Assembly: GCF_023101345.1 (NCBI RefSeq)
Contig: NZ_CP095848.1
Location: forward strand, 4,180,001-4,244,000
DNA: 64,000 nucleotides
DNA from: Hymenobacter sublimis
GTDB lineage: Bacteria; Bacteroidota; Bacteroidia; Cytophagales; Hymenobacteraceae
Reading direction: 5' to 3'
The notes under the pieces were generated by a model. The model was not told the origin of the DNA. It did no database searches and was given only the letters and a program-made list of their open reading frames with translations. Below, one piece after another: positions 41,833 to 50,561 of this stretch. Each line of letters starts with the position of its first letter. The stretch's first letter is position 1. A program made the position numbers and the translations under genes.

Positions 41833-43230
41833 CTAGTGCTGTTCGGCGGGCGCCAGCACCGGCAGCCACACCCCAAACTCCGTGTGGCCGGGCCCCGACT
41901 GCACTTCCAGGCGGCCGCCGTGCTGCTCTACAATCCGCAGGGCAATGTCGAGGCCGAGGCCGGTTCCTTCGCCGGCGGGTTTAGTGGTAAAGAACGGCTC
42001 CATGATGCGGGGTAGCACTTCCGGCGGAATACCGGGCCCATTATCAATGATGAACACCCGCACAAAGTCGCCCTCCTGCCGGGTGCGCACCGTAATTTCA
42101 CCGCCCGGCGGCAAGGCATCAATGGCGTTATCCAGCAAGTTGGTCCACACCTGATTTAGGCTGCTGACTTGGCCTTTGATCAGGGGAAGCTGGGGAGCAT
42201 AGTCGCGGAGTACCTGCACTTTTTCTTCGCGCAGGCAGTAGCTCAGCATGTTGAGGGTGCTGTCGAGGCCGGCGTGCACGTCCAGGGGCGCAAAGTCGCC
42301 GCCCCGGTCCATGTGGCTGTAGGTCTTCACGTTAGCCACCAGGGTAGTGATGCGCGTGCCGGCTTCCTGCACGTCTAGCACCAGCCGGCGGGTGGTGAGC
42401 TGCCCTTCCAGCCAACTCAGAGCCGCGGGGCGAGCTGCCTCGGGCAGGGCATCGGCAACGGGTGTTAGCGCGGTCAGGGTCAGGCCGGCGTCGAGCAGGC
42501 CCGCGGCCAGCTGGTAGCCATCAGGCACGCCCTGGGTTTCCAGCCACTCGGCCAGCTCGTCTTCGGCATCGGCGCGGGCCAGCGCAGAGCCGGCGGGCGA
42601 GGCCGCCGTAACGGGGGCCGTAGCCAGTGCCGCCAGGGCGGCCAGCGCCTCCGGCGAAGGGCAGTGGCGGACGAACTCCAGCAGCAGGGCCGGCTTGGCT
42701 TGCAGCAGGTTGGTAAGGGTTTCGGCGGCCCGCATGATGGCCGCGGCGGGGTTGTTGAGCTCGTGGGCCAAGCCGGCCGAGAGCTTGCCCAGGGCGCGCA
42801 GCTTGTCGTCGCGCTCCTGGGTGCGGGCCTCTAGCCGGGCCCGGTCACTCATCAGGCCCACCAGGCGCTGCACCAGCTCGGGGCTCACGTGCTCCAACTC
42901 CGGAAACAGATTGCGGTGCAGCAGAAACAGGGTTGTTTCCCCAACGGCCACCCCGTGCCCGCTGATTGTCCGGAGGCGGGAGTAGGGTAGCACCCCACTA
43001 ATCTGGCCCGCATCAATGCGAAAAGCTGGCTCCCGACTCCCGTTGCGCACGGCGTAGAACTGCAGTCCGCCGGCCAGCACGCCCATCATGTACTCGGCCT
43101 CATCGCCGGGCTTTATAATGGTTTCGCCGGGGGCAAAGGTGCGCTGTTCGCCGTGTTGCGCCAGCCACTCCAGGGTAGCGGGCGGCAGACCGGCAAAGGC
43201 AACCAGGGGCGCAAGATCAGGGGGTAGCAT
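41833..43230 (-). CDS. sensor histidine kinase with cyclic-nucleotide-binding domain
   Basis: 465 residues, no membrane segment. Residues about 10-120 form a cNMP-binding-like domain (TFAPGETIIKPGDEAEYMMGVLAGGLQF). Residues about 140-175 are the H-box LGKLSAGLAHELNNPAAAIM with H156. HATPase: N-box VWTNLLDNAIDALPPGG, then IDNGPGIPPEVL and GEGTGLGLDIAL. It is likely the partner of the receiver-reductase gene just downstream and may sense a soluble ligand. Confidence 0.9.
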   Translation of the reverse strand: MLPPDLAPLVAFAGLPPATLEWLAQHGEQRTFAPGETIIKPGDEAEYMMGVLAGGLQFYAVRNGSREPAFRIDAGQISGVLPYSRLRTISGHGVAVGETTLFLLHRNLFPELEHVSPELVQRLVGLMSDRARLEARTQERDDKLRALGKLSAGLAHELNNPAAAIMRAAETLTNLLQAKPALLLEFVRHCPSPEALAALAALATAPVTAASPAGSALARADAEDELAEWLETQGVPDGYQLAAGLLDAGLTLTALTPVADALPEAARPAALSWLEGQLTTRRLVLDVQEAGTRITTLVANVKTYSHMDRGGDFAPLDVHAGLDSTLNMLSYCLREEKVQVLRDYAPQLPLIKGQVSSLNQVWTNLLDNAIDALPPGGEITVRTRQEGDFVRVFIIDNGPGIPPEVLPRIMEPFFTTKPAGEGTGLGLDIALRIVEQHGGRLEVQSGPGHTEFGVWLPVLAPAEQH

Positions 43231-43414
43231 AACGGAGGTAGTAAAACGTGCAGGCAGGACAACCCATGAAAGGTAGGGGCGCGACGGGGAAATACGCGGG
43301 CAGCGCGCGGGAGCCTCCCAAGTATATACCGGAGGCTATAAAAGATGTTTCTTGCCAAACTTTTTGGCTTCTAGCTGCATTCTTTAGTTTTCCCCTAGCT
43401 CTTACATCTGCGGC

Positions 43415-44803
43415 ATGGCCAAAGTTAAAACCCTATTTTTCTGTCAGAACTGCGGCGCGCAATCAGCCAAGTGGATCGGGCGCTGCCCCAGCTGCGGGGA
43501 GTGGAATACCTACGTGGAGGAAGTGATTGAGAAGGCCGACGCTAACCCGGCCGCCAACGCCTGGAAGGCCTCCACCTCCGTGGGCTCCACTACCAAAGCG
43601 GCCAAGCCCAAGCCCCTCGGCGACATTATTTACGAGGAAGAATCACGCCTGAACACCCACGACGCGGAGCTGAACCGGGTGCTGGGCGGCGGACTAGTGC
43701 CCGGCTCCCTGGTGCTGATCGGGGGCGAGCCGGGCATCGGTAAAAGCACCCTGATGTTGCAGATTGCCATGCAGTTGCGCAACCTGCGCATCCTGTACGT
43801 GTCGGGCGAGGAAAGTGAGCAGCAAATCAAGATGCGGGCCGAACGCCTCGGGCAGCAGCACCCGGGCCTTTACATCCTCACCGAAACCAACACCCAGAAC
43901 ATCTTCCGCCAAATCGACCAGCTTCAGCCCAACGTGGTCGTGGTCGATTCCATCCAGACCCTGCACAGCACCATTGTGGAAGCCGGTCCCGGTTCCGTGA
44001 GCCAGGTGCGCGAGTGCACCACCGAGCTGCTCAAGTACGCCAAGGATACGGGCGTGCCAGTGCTGCTCATCGGCCACATCACCAAGGATGGCTCCATTGC
44101 CGGCCCCAAAATCCTGGAGCACATGGTGGATACCGTGCTGCAGTTTGAGGGCGACCGGCACCTGACCTACCGTATTCTGCGCACCATCAAAAACCGCTTC
44201 GGCTCCACCGCCGAGCTGGGCATCTACGAAATGCAGGGCGCGGGGCTGCGCCAGGTAAGCAACCCCTCCGAGATTCTGCTGAGCCAGCGCACGGAGCAGC
44301 TCAGCGGCATTGCCATTGGGGCTACCCTGGAAGGCAACCGGCCGCTGCTAGTGGAGGTGCAGGCCCTCGTGACGCCCGCTACCTACGGCACGCCCCAGCG
44401 TTCCTCCACGGGCTTCGACAGCAAGCGCTTGCAGATGCTACTAGCGGTACTAGAGAAGCGTAGCGGCCTGCGCCTAGGTCAGCACGACGTGTTCCTGAAC
44501 ATCGCTGGCGGCCTGCGCCTCGAAGACCCAGCATTGGACTTAGCCGTGTGCGCGGCGGTAGTAAGTTCGCTTAATGACGTACCCATTCGCAACGAAATTT
44601 GCCTGGCGGCGGAGGTTGGCCTGAGCGGGGAGATTCGGGCCGTGAGCCGGCTGGATCAGCGCCTGAGTGAATCGGAAAAATTGGGCTTCGCCGAAATGTA
44701 CATTTCGCAATTCAACGCCAAAGGGCTGGACCTGGCCCGCTACGGCATCCGGGTGCATCCGGCGGGAAGGCTAGATGAGGTGCTGACGGGCCTTTTTGGC
44801 TAA
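43415..44803 (+). CDS. radA: DNA repair protein RadA
   Basis: RecA-like ATPase that processes recombination intermediates. 462 residues. Zinc finger C10, C13, C24, C27 (FFCQNCGAQSAKWIGRCPSC), Walker A GGEPGIGKST (about 103-112), the RadA motif KNRFGSTAELG, and a Lon-protease-like C-terminal domain (LNIAGGLRLEDPALDLAVCAA). Full length; monocistronic. Confidence 0.97.
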   Translation: MAKVKTLFFCQNCGAQSAKWIGRCPSCGEWNTYVEEVIEKADANPAANAWKASTSVGSTTKAAKPKPLGDIIYEEESRLNTHDAELNRVLGGGLVPGSLVLIGGEPGIGKSTLMLQIAMQLRNLRILYVSGEESEQQIKMRAERLGQQHPGLYILTETNTQNIFRQIDQLQPNVVVVDSIQTLHSTIVEAGPGSVSQVRECTTELLKYAKDTGVPVLLIGHITKDGSIAGPKILEHMVDTVLQFEGDRHLTYRILRTIKNRFGSTAELGIYEMQGAGLRQVSNPSEILLSQRTEQLSGIAIGATLEGNRPLLVEVQALVTPATYGTPQRSSTGFDSKRLQMLLAVLEKRSGLRLGQHDVFLNIAGGLRLEDPALDLAVCAAVVSSLNDVPIRNEICLAAEVGLSGEIRAVSRLDQRLSESEKLGFAEMYISQFNAKGLDLARYGIRVHPAGRLDEVLTGLFG

Positions 44804-44850
44804 AAGCAGCTTAATAACCAGTATGCTGCCAGGTAACCCACTCATTTTGA

Positions 44851-44896
44851 AGCCCGGCCACGAAAGTTGCTAAAAGCATACCTTCGTGGCCGGGCT
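44851..44896 (+). terminator. GC-rich hairpin after radA
   Basis: AGCCCGGCCACGAA (44851-44864) pairs exactly with TTCGTGGCCGGGCT (44883-44896). It lacks a clear T-run. Confidence 0.5.
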
Positions 44897-45095
44897 CCTT
44901 GGAGTGTACAAAACTTTGGGGTTGGGTACGCGGTTACGAAAAAAGTAACCGAGCGGATTGGACTTTCTCAACCTTTCCGCCGTATCTTCGGTATAGAAAT
45001 TGACTTTTACCGCGAAACACCTGACACGGGAACCTGAAATCAGCTTCCGTGTTGAACGTTTTTAGCAGTCTATTCCTGATGTAGCCTCCTTGTTG

Positions 45096-46550
45096 ATGCC
45101 CAATAGATCTACTTTCGCCGCCGCCCTGCTGTGGGCAGCCGTGCTAGCCGCCCCCCTGCTGGGCCGGGCCCAAGGCACCGTGGTTCTGACCGGTAAGGTC
45201 AGCGGACGCACGGCCGACACAGTGGCCGTGTCGGTGCGCGAGAATCCCCTCGATGTAAAAGAGCAGATTACCTATGCTCGGCTCGATGACAAAGGCGAGT
45301 TTCGACTGGCCCTGACGGTAAACGGCCCTACCCGCGCCGACCTTGTGTACGGCGACGACGTAACGGATCTGTTTCTGGAGCCCGGCAACCAACTGGAAGT
45401 ACGTTTCAAGGGCTCTGACTTGGCTAGCACCGTGCGCTACAAAGGCCGGGGCGCAGAAGCCAATACGTTCATGTCGGAGATGGACGAGAAGTTCGTGGAA
45501 AATGATGGCTTTCAGGTCCTTCCCGATAACATCATGCTGTATGAGCCCGGCTTTCTTTCCTTCCTGGACTACCGCCGCAAAGAGGAGCAGAAGTTTGTGG
45601 AAGGCGGCACGGACGGCTTAAGCCCGGCGTTCAAGGAGTACCTAAAGGCCGAAATTGCCTACAGCTACGCCAACGACCGGCTGACTTTCCAGGACCTGCG
45701 CGAGCAGGTGGTAGCCACCGAGGGCCGCCTGAAAATGTCGCCTACGTACTACGACTTCCTCAACGACAAGGCCCTGATTAACAACCCAGCGGCGGCACAA
45801 AGCGAACAGTACCAGGAGTTTCTGCTCAATTACGTGCACTACCTGGCCACCAGCAACGGCAAGCTCCGCTCCGACCCTGACTTCTACCAGGTGTGCTACG
45901 ACTTGGCCAAAAAGCAGCTCGATGGCCCGGTAAAACCAATCATCATGGGCCGAGTGCTCAAGGAATCTTTCCGCTTCGGCCACGTGAAGCAGTCGGCAGC
46001 TATGCTGGAGGATTTCCGCTCCGTTGATGCGAAGAACCACTACTACCCCCTGCTGCGTCAGGATTTCGATACGCACAAGGCGTTTGCCATTGGGGCCCCA
46101 GCACCCGATTTTAAGCTGATTTCAGCCAAAGGTGACACTGTGAGTTTGAAGCAGTTTGCTGGCAAGCTGGTGTACCTAAATTTCTGGCGTACCACGAGCG
46201 GCCTGGCCCTGCGCGACCTGCCCTACGCGGCGGAGCTAGCGAAGAAGTTTGAGGGTAAAAACATTGTGTTTCTGAACGTGGCCCTGGACGAAAATGAGGG
46301 CGCCTGGAAGCAGCTAGTTGTCAGCAAGCGGCTGCCGGGCGTGCACGTGCGCACGGCCGGCGGGTTGCGCTCAGCTATTGCCCGCGCCTACGCTGTCCAG
46401 GACGTGCCCAGCTACTTCCTGCTGGCCGAGGATGGCACCTTTCTTAACACCAAGCCTAAGCGCCTGAGCAGCCGCGCCGCCGTGGACGAAATCAAGGAGT
46501 CGTTCGGCAAAGCCAATACGTATAGCAGCACGCTACCAACGGGCAAATAG
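45096..46550 (+). CDS. TlpA-like thioredoxin-fold protein lacking redox cysteines
   Basis: 484 residues from the ATG at 45096 (upstream TTG codons could extend by two). Signal peptide cleaved near GRAQG. The N-terminal about 200 residues form a DUF4369-like beta domain (VVLTGKVSGRTADTVAVSV). The C-terminal about 140 residues are a TlpA/AhpC-type thioredoxin fold (IGAPAPDFKLISAKGDTVSL, GKLVYLNFWRTTSGLA, VQDVPSYFLLAEDG). The redox CxxC is replaced by RTTS, so it is probably not a disulfide reductase. Candidate -7 box TATCTTCG near 44984. Confidence 0.8.
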   Translation: MPNRSTFAAALLWAAVLAAPLLGRAQGTVVLTGKVSGRTADTVAVSVRENPLDVKEQITYARLDDKGEFRLALTVNGPTRADLVYGDDVTDLFLEPGNQLEVRFKGSDLASTVRYKGRGAEANTFMSEMDEKFVENDGFQVLPDNIMLYEPGFLSFLDYRRKEEQKFVEGGTDGLSPAFKEYLKAEIAYSYANDRLTFQDLREQVVATEGRLKMSPTYYDFLNDKALINNPAAAQSEQYQEFLLNYVHYLATSNGKLRSDPDFYQVCYDLAKKQLDGPVKPIIMGRVLKESFRFGHVKQSAAMLEDFRSVDAKNHYYPLLRQDFDTHKAFAIGAPAPDFKLISAKGDTVSLKQFAGKLVYLNFWRTTSGLALRDLPYAAELAKKFEGKNIVFLNVALDENEGAWKQLVVSKRLPGVHVRTAGGLRSAIARAYAVQDVPSYFLLAEDGTFLNTKPKRLSSRAAVDEIKESFGKANTYSSTLPTGK

Positions 46551-46562
46551 CTCCTGCCTCCC

Positions 46563-46611
46563 TAACACAACAGCGCCGTCCGAAGGAGATTCGGGCGGCG
46601 CTGTTGTGTTA
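46563..46611. terminator. bidirectional hairpin between convergent genes
   Basis: TAACACAACAGCGCCG pairs with CGGCGCTGTTGTGTTA, separating the TlpA-like gene from the small gene at 46626. Confidence 0.7.
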
Positions 46612-46625
46612 TGAGGTTCAAGCAA

Positions 46626-46988
46626 TTAGGCTGTGCGAAAGCCGGTGGCCTGTTTAATGGTGCGCTCATTGCCGGAGGCCGGGTCAGCGTAGCTATGCTC
46701 CCCTACCTCAATTGACACCTTCTTGCCTAGCAACTGCTTGGTATCTAAATCCTTGCCGGCCTCGGGCTGAATGCCTACCGCGGAATACAGGGAAAGTAAA
46801 ATAGGCATGGCGTTAGGAGAGGTATAAAAACGCTGGGTAATGAAGCCATCTTCATTTTCCATGCGGGCGGCGAAGAAGGGCACGTTCTGGTGCTCACTGG
46901 TGCCTTCTTGGATATCGGTGATTTCAACCGTGTGGCGGCCATCGGGTAGAAAGCCTTTTTCCTGACCTGCTTCAACTGGTATTTTCAT
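46626..46988 (-). CDS. hypothetical protein, 120 aa
   Basis: I do not recognise a family. 120 residues from the ATG at 46988. No signal or membrane segment. Features: KIPVEAGQEKGFLPDGRHTVEI at the start, a beta-rich core (FFAARMENEDGFITQRFYTS) and GKKVSIEVGEHSYADPASGNE. The repeated phrasing of a small beta domain suggests a binding or structural role, but this is inference. Confidence 0.55.
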   Translation of the reverse strand: MKIPVEAGQEKGFLPDGRHTVEITDIQEGTSEHQNVPFFAARMENEDGFITQRFYTSPNAMPILLSLYSAVGIQPEAGKDLDTKQLLGKKVSIEVGEHSYADPASGNERTIKQATGFRTA

Positions 46989-47319
46989 GGCGAATAGCAA
47001 AGTGATGATACCCCTTTAACGCAGGCCAATATTTTTAGGTTATACAACTAATTATATTGGCTAAAGTCAATATTCAGCCGTAGCAGACAGTATTCCAATA
47101 AGACACGCATAGATCAATTTATTAAGCAGTTAGCCGGCAGCAACGGCACCAGAATCAGGTAGCGCAGAAATGATGCTGATGTCAGGCTTATGATGGCGCC
47201 TGTAGCGTGGCAAGAGCTTTGAGAGGCTACTTATTTCTGCTGATTGTAGCCAGATTCAGAGGTTGCTTGTTCTGTCTCTGCTTCCGGCTCAGCCGAGGCG
47301 CCGTACCTTTACTTCCCGC
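46989..47319. other. divergent 331-base gap
   Basis: AT-rich near 47030-47130; no supported gene or repeat. TACCTTTA at 47303-47310 is one base from a -7 box and lies only 9 bases before the radical SAM start. Confidence 0.5.
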
Positions 47320-48345
47320 ATGGCTTCCCTACTCACCGACGGACTCAACTTCTTTTCCAAAGCTACCCCCAGCCGCGTCTGGAACGGAGCGCAGGTAGTA
47401 GGAGGCTACATCTTGAGCAAGCTGACAGGCAAGGCCCGGCATTGGGGACTGCCGGTAGCCCTAAGCTTCGAGCCAACGACCAGTTGCAACTTGCGCTGCC
47501 CGGAGTGCCCCAGCGGCCTGCGCTCCTTCACGCGGCCCACCGGCATGCTGCCCGACGAGCTGTTTCGCAAGACTATTGATGAGGTAGCCTCCCGGCTGTG
47601 GTACCTGATTTTCTACTTCCAGGGCGAGCCTTACCTGCACCCCAACTTCCTGGAACTAGTGCAATATGCCTCCCGCAAAGGCATTTACACCGCCACCAGC
47701 ACCAACGCCCACTACCTCAACGATACCAACGCCCGCCGCACGGTAGAAAGCGGACTGGACCGGCTGATTATTTCCCTGGACGGCACTACCCAGGACGTGT
47801 ACCAGCAGTACCGGGTGGGCGGCAAGCTGGATAAAGTGCTGGAAGGCACCAAGAACCTGATTAAGTGGCGGCGGGAGCTAAAGTCGCAGACGCCGCGGGT
47901 GGTGTTTCAGTTTCTGGTGGTGCGCCCCAATGAGCACCAGATTGACGAAGCCAAACGCCTGGCCAAGGAGCTGGGAGTGGATGACGTGTGGTTTAAAACC
48001 GCCCAGATCTACGACTACCACAATGGCTCCCCCCTTATCCCGACCATCGACTACTATTCGCGCTACGAGAACAACGCCACTGATGGCACCTGGAGCATCA
48101 AGAACAAGCTAGTGAACCACTGCTGGAAGATGTGGCACAGCTGCGTCATCACCTGGGACGGGCTGGTAGTGCCCTGTTGCTTCGATAAAGACGCCGAGTA
48201 CCGCCTCGGCGACTTGAAGCAGCAAACCTTCCGCCAGCTCTGGCACGGCTCTAAGTACCAGCGTTTCCGCGCCTCCCTGCTCAAAGGCCGCGACCAAATT
48301 GAGATGTGCCGCAACTGCACTGAAGGCACCAAAGTGTGGGGGTAG
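47320..48345 (+). CDS. radical SAM protein with SPASM-like C-terminus
   Basis: 341 residues from the ATG at 47320; a longer start at 47263 adds 19 residues without a domain. FeS motif CNLRCPEC (CxxxCxxC) of the radical SAM superfamily, then FYFQGEPYLHP and STNAHYLND. The C-terminus has extra cysteines (HCWKMWHSC, VPCCFDKD, CRNC) of a SPASM/twitch auxiliary FeS site. No precursor peptide gene is adjacent, so the substrate is unknown. Confidence 0.9.
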   Translation: MASLLTDGLNFFSKATPSRVWNGAQVVGGYILSKLTGKARHWGLPVALSFEPTTSCNLRCPECPSGLRSFTRPTGMLPDELFRKTIDEVASRLWYLIFYFQGEPYLHPNFLELVQYASRKGIYTATSTNAHYLNDTNARRTVESGLDRLIISLDGTTQDVYQQYRVGGKLDKVLEGTKNLIKWRRELKSQTPRVVFQFLVVRPNEHQIDEAKRLAKELGVDDVWFKTAQIYDYHNGSPLIPTIDYYSRYENNATDGTWSIKNKLVNHCWKMWHSCVITWDGLVVPCCFDKDAEYRLGDLKQQTFRQLWHGSKYQRFRASLLKGRDQIEMCRNCTEGTKVWG

Positions 48346-48660
48346 CAGTGAACTTGTGAAGTGGTGAACGGGTGGGCCCTGAGGCACTAGTGAGTCGGCA
48401 GACGTAGTAGTAGCGGCTTACTTCTGGGTCGGCCGGATAGCAAAAAAGACCGGAAAGCAGCAGACTTCTCTGAGGTAGAGCTATGTAACACAGAGAGAAC
48501 AAGCTCATAATGAGCACATTACACGTTTTTTTGCCAGCTGACGGCGCAGTAGTAACCGGGCGACTACGAACCAGATGCTCTGCCTTGACTCAGTAGGCCT
48601 ACTTCTGACTATAGCAAGAGAAGTCTATCTTGCTGGCGGTCCTTCTTCTACCTGATTTCT
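48346..48660. other. 315-base intergenic gap
   Basis: No palindromic repeat, terminator or gene that I can support. The last 60 bases are the leader of the HTH gene. Confidence 0.45.
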
Positions 48661-49332
48661 ATGTTCTCGGCCGCCCGCATTGCTACTATTCGGAAAAGTA
48701 AAGGCCTCTCGCAGGAAGTGCTGGCGGAGCAGTCGGGGGTGAGTTTGCGCACGATTCAGCGGGTAGAGCAGGGCGACACGGTGCCGCGCGGCTTTACCCT
48801 GCAGGCACTAGCTACGGCCCTAGAAGTACCGTTGGAAGCCTTCCGAACGGAACCCGCGGAGCTGGTTGTAGCTTCCGTAACCGCGCCCGGCCCCATGCTG
48901 GGGCCGCCCGCTGCGGCCGCTACGCCGGTGCTAGTGGCCCAACCGGAACTGGCTCCTAGCCCAAAGCTGCGCTCCGACCCCGACTTTCTGCAGCTGCTGA
49001 ACCTAAGCGCCTTGAGTTTTTTGCTGGTGCCCCTTCTCAACTTGGTAGTACCCTGGTGGCTCTGGCGGACCCGGCGCTACTCCGTGGAGCACGCGGCAGA
49101 GGTAGGGCGACGCGTGCTGGGCTTCCAGATTTTGTGGCAGGTCTGCAGCTTCTTCGCCTTCCTGCTGGTGCTAATTGTGCACCTGAGCGTAGCCCCCAAC
49201 TACCGCCCCGTGCTGCCCGGAGTTTACGTGGCCGTGGTAGCCATTACCTACGGCCTGAACGTGCTGACAATCGGCTACAACAGCTGGCAGCTGCGCCAGG
49301 GCCGGCTGGAGCTATACTGGATACGGCTATGA
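48661..49332 (+). CDS. HTH (XRE-type) protein with membrane C-terminus
   Basis: 223 residues. Residues 1-65 are a Cro/CI-type helix-turn-helix (IATIRKSKGLSQEVLAEQSGVSLRTIQRVEQGDTVPRGF, read as two stretches). After a Pro/Ala linker, residues about 115-223 form three or four membrane helices (LSALSFLLVPLLNLVVPWWLW, LVLIVHLSVAP, VYVAVVAITYGLNVLTIGY), similar to the DUF4870 family. A membrane-tethered DNA-binding protein is the simplest reading. Confidence 0.8.
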   Translation: MFSAARIATIRKSKGLSQEVLAEQSGVSLRTIQRVEQGDTVPRGFTLQALATALEVPLEAFRTEPAELVVASVTAPGPMLGPPAAAATPVLVAQPELAPSPKLRSDPDFLQLLNLSALSFLLVPLLNLVVPWWLWRTRRYSVEHAAEVGRRVLGFQILWQVCSFFAFLLVLIVHLSVAPNYRPVLPGVYVAVVAITYGLNVLTIGYNSWQLRQGRLELYWIRL

Positions 49333-49464
49333 AGCGCCAGATGCATCATGTTGACTTACAGTGCATTACTTTAAATGGCGGTTAAATGACGGGTAGATGA
49401 CGCACGAACCCAGGTAGGAAAGCGGGCAACTTTGGCTCATTAACTCACCTCCACTTCATGCGCC

Positions 49465-50439
49465 ATGAAACTCTTCCGCAACATCCTGCTCGCCGTACTT
49501 GCCCTGCTTCTGGTTAGTGGTGCTGGGGGCTACTTTTATATGCGCAAGAAGTTTGAGCCAGCCGCCAACCAGCTGGCCGTTACGGGCTTGCCTACTACCA
49601 GTGCGTTTGTATGGTACGCCGGCTCAGCCCGCCCCGTGGTGCCCCATGCGGCGCTATTGGTGCCCGTAACGCTGCCTGGCTGCCCGCGCACCTGCTACCT
49701 TCAGTTTGATACTGGTGCCCCTACCTCCCTGCTCTACGCCAACTCCCTAGCAGTGCTTCGGCGGCACTACCCGGCCACGGCCCAAACACTGCTACCCCGG
49801 GCCGACACTCTACATAACGTTGCCTTTACCTTGGGCCAAGCGCGGGTACAAGCCCGCCGCCTGCGGGCCCTGCCGTACGGCGCCAGCGAGTTGCCCGCCG
49901 ACAGCACCGCACCTTTTATCATTGGTACGCTAGGGGCCGATGTGCTTGATGGCCGGGTGATGGTTCTGGATTACGCCCGCCAACGCTTCAGCCTCAGCAC
50001 CCAAGCTCCCGACAGCCTCCTGCCCCGCACCGAGTTCGTACCCCTCGACTACGCCAGCCGCCGCGTGCTACTCACGGCTCAGGTGCTGGGCAAAACTGAG
50101 AAGTTGCTCTTCGACTCCGGTAGCAGCGCCTTCGCCCTACTCACCAGTCAGGCTGTCTGGCAGCAGATGGCCCGCCCGCAGGCGCCCGTCCAAACGGCTG
50201 CTTCCAACTCCATGGGGCGGCAGCTGACTACCTACACAACCGCCACGGAAGCCGACGTGCAACTGAGTAAGGCCGCCATTCCTCTGGGCACGGTAACCTA
50301 CGTGGAAGGCACTAGCCTGATGGAAAACTTGCTGATGCGCTTTTCCGGTATGGGTGGCATGCTAGGTAACGAGCCTTTCAGCCAGCAAACAATCATCCTC
50401 GACGTACGGGGCGGACGCTTCGGGGTAGTGCGGCAGTAG
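49465..50439 (+). CDS. membrane-anchored aspartic-protease-like protein with two D(T/S)G motifs
   Basis: 324 residues, one N-terminal membrane anchor (about 5-24). Two catalytic-Asp-like motifs are visible: CYLQFDTGAPTSLLYA (Asp at about 82) and KLLFDSGSSAFALL (Asp at about 217), each followed by hydrophobic-Gly sequence. This is the bilobed arrangement of pepsin-type or fused retropepsin-type aspartic peptidases, unusual for bacteria. Lobes are loosely similar in length. Activity unproven. Confidence 0.6.
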   Translation: MKLFRNILLAVLALLLVSGAGGYFYMRKKFEPAANQLAVTGLPTTSAFVWYAGSARPVVPHAALLVPVTLPGCPRTCYLQFDTGAPTSLLYANSLAVLRRHYPATAQTLLPRADTLHNVAFTLGQARVQARRLRALPYGASELPADSTAPFIIGTLGADVLDGRVMVLDYARQRFSLSTQAPDSLLPRTEFVPLDYASRRVLLTAQVLGKTEKLLFDSGSSAFALLTSQAVWQQMARPQAPVQTAASNSMGRQLTTYTTATEADVQLSKAAIPLGTVTYVEGTSLMENLLMRFSGMGGMLGNEPFSQQTIILDVRGGRFGVVRQ

Positions 50440-50561
50440 GTGAAAGCCCACCAGACCAAGTACCGTCCGTGAAGTAATGTTCAAGCTGTTATCGGGCGCA
50501 TCAACAACTGTAGTTATGCAGAGGCGTTTATAATGGCAGATGCTCTGCTGCCAACTCTGCT

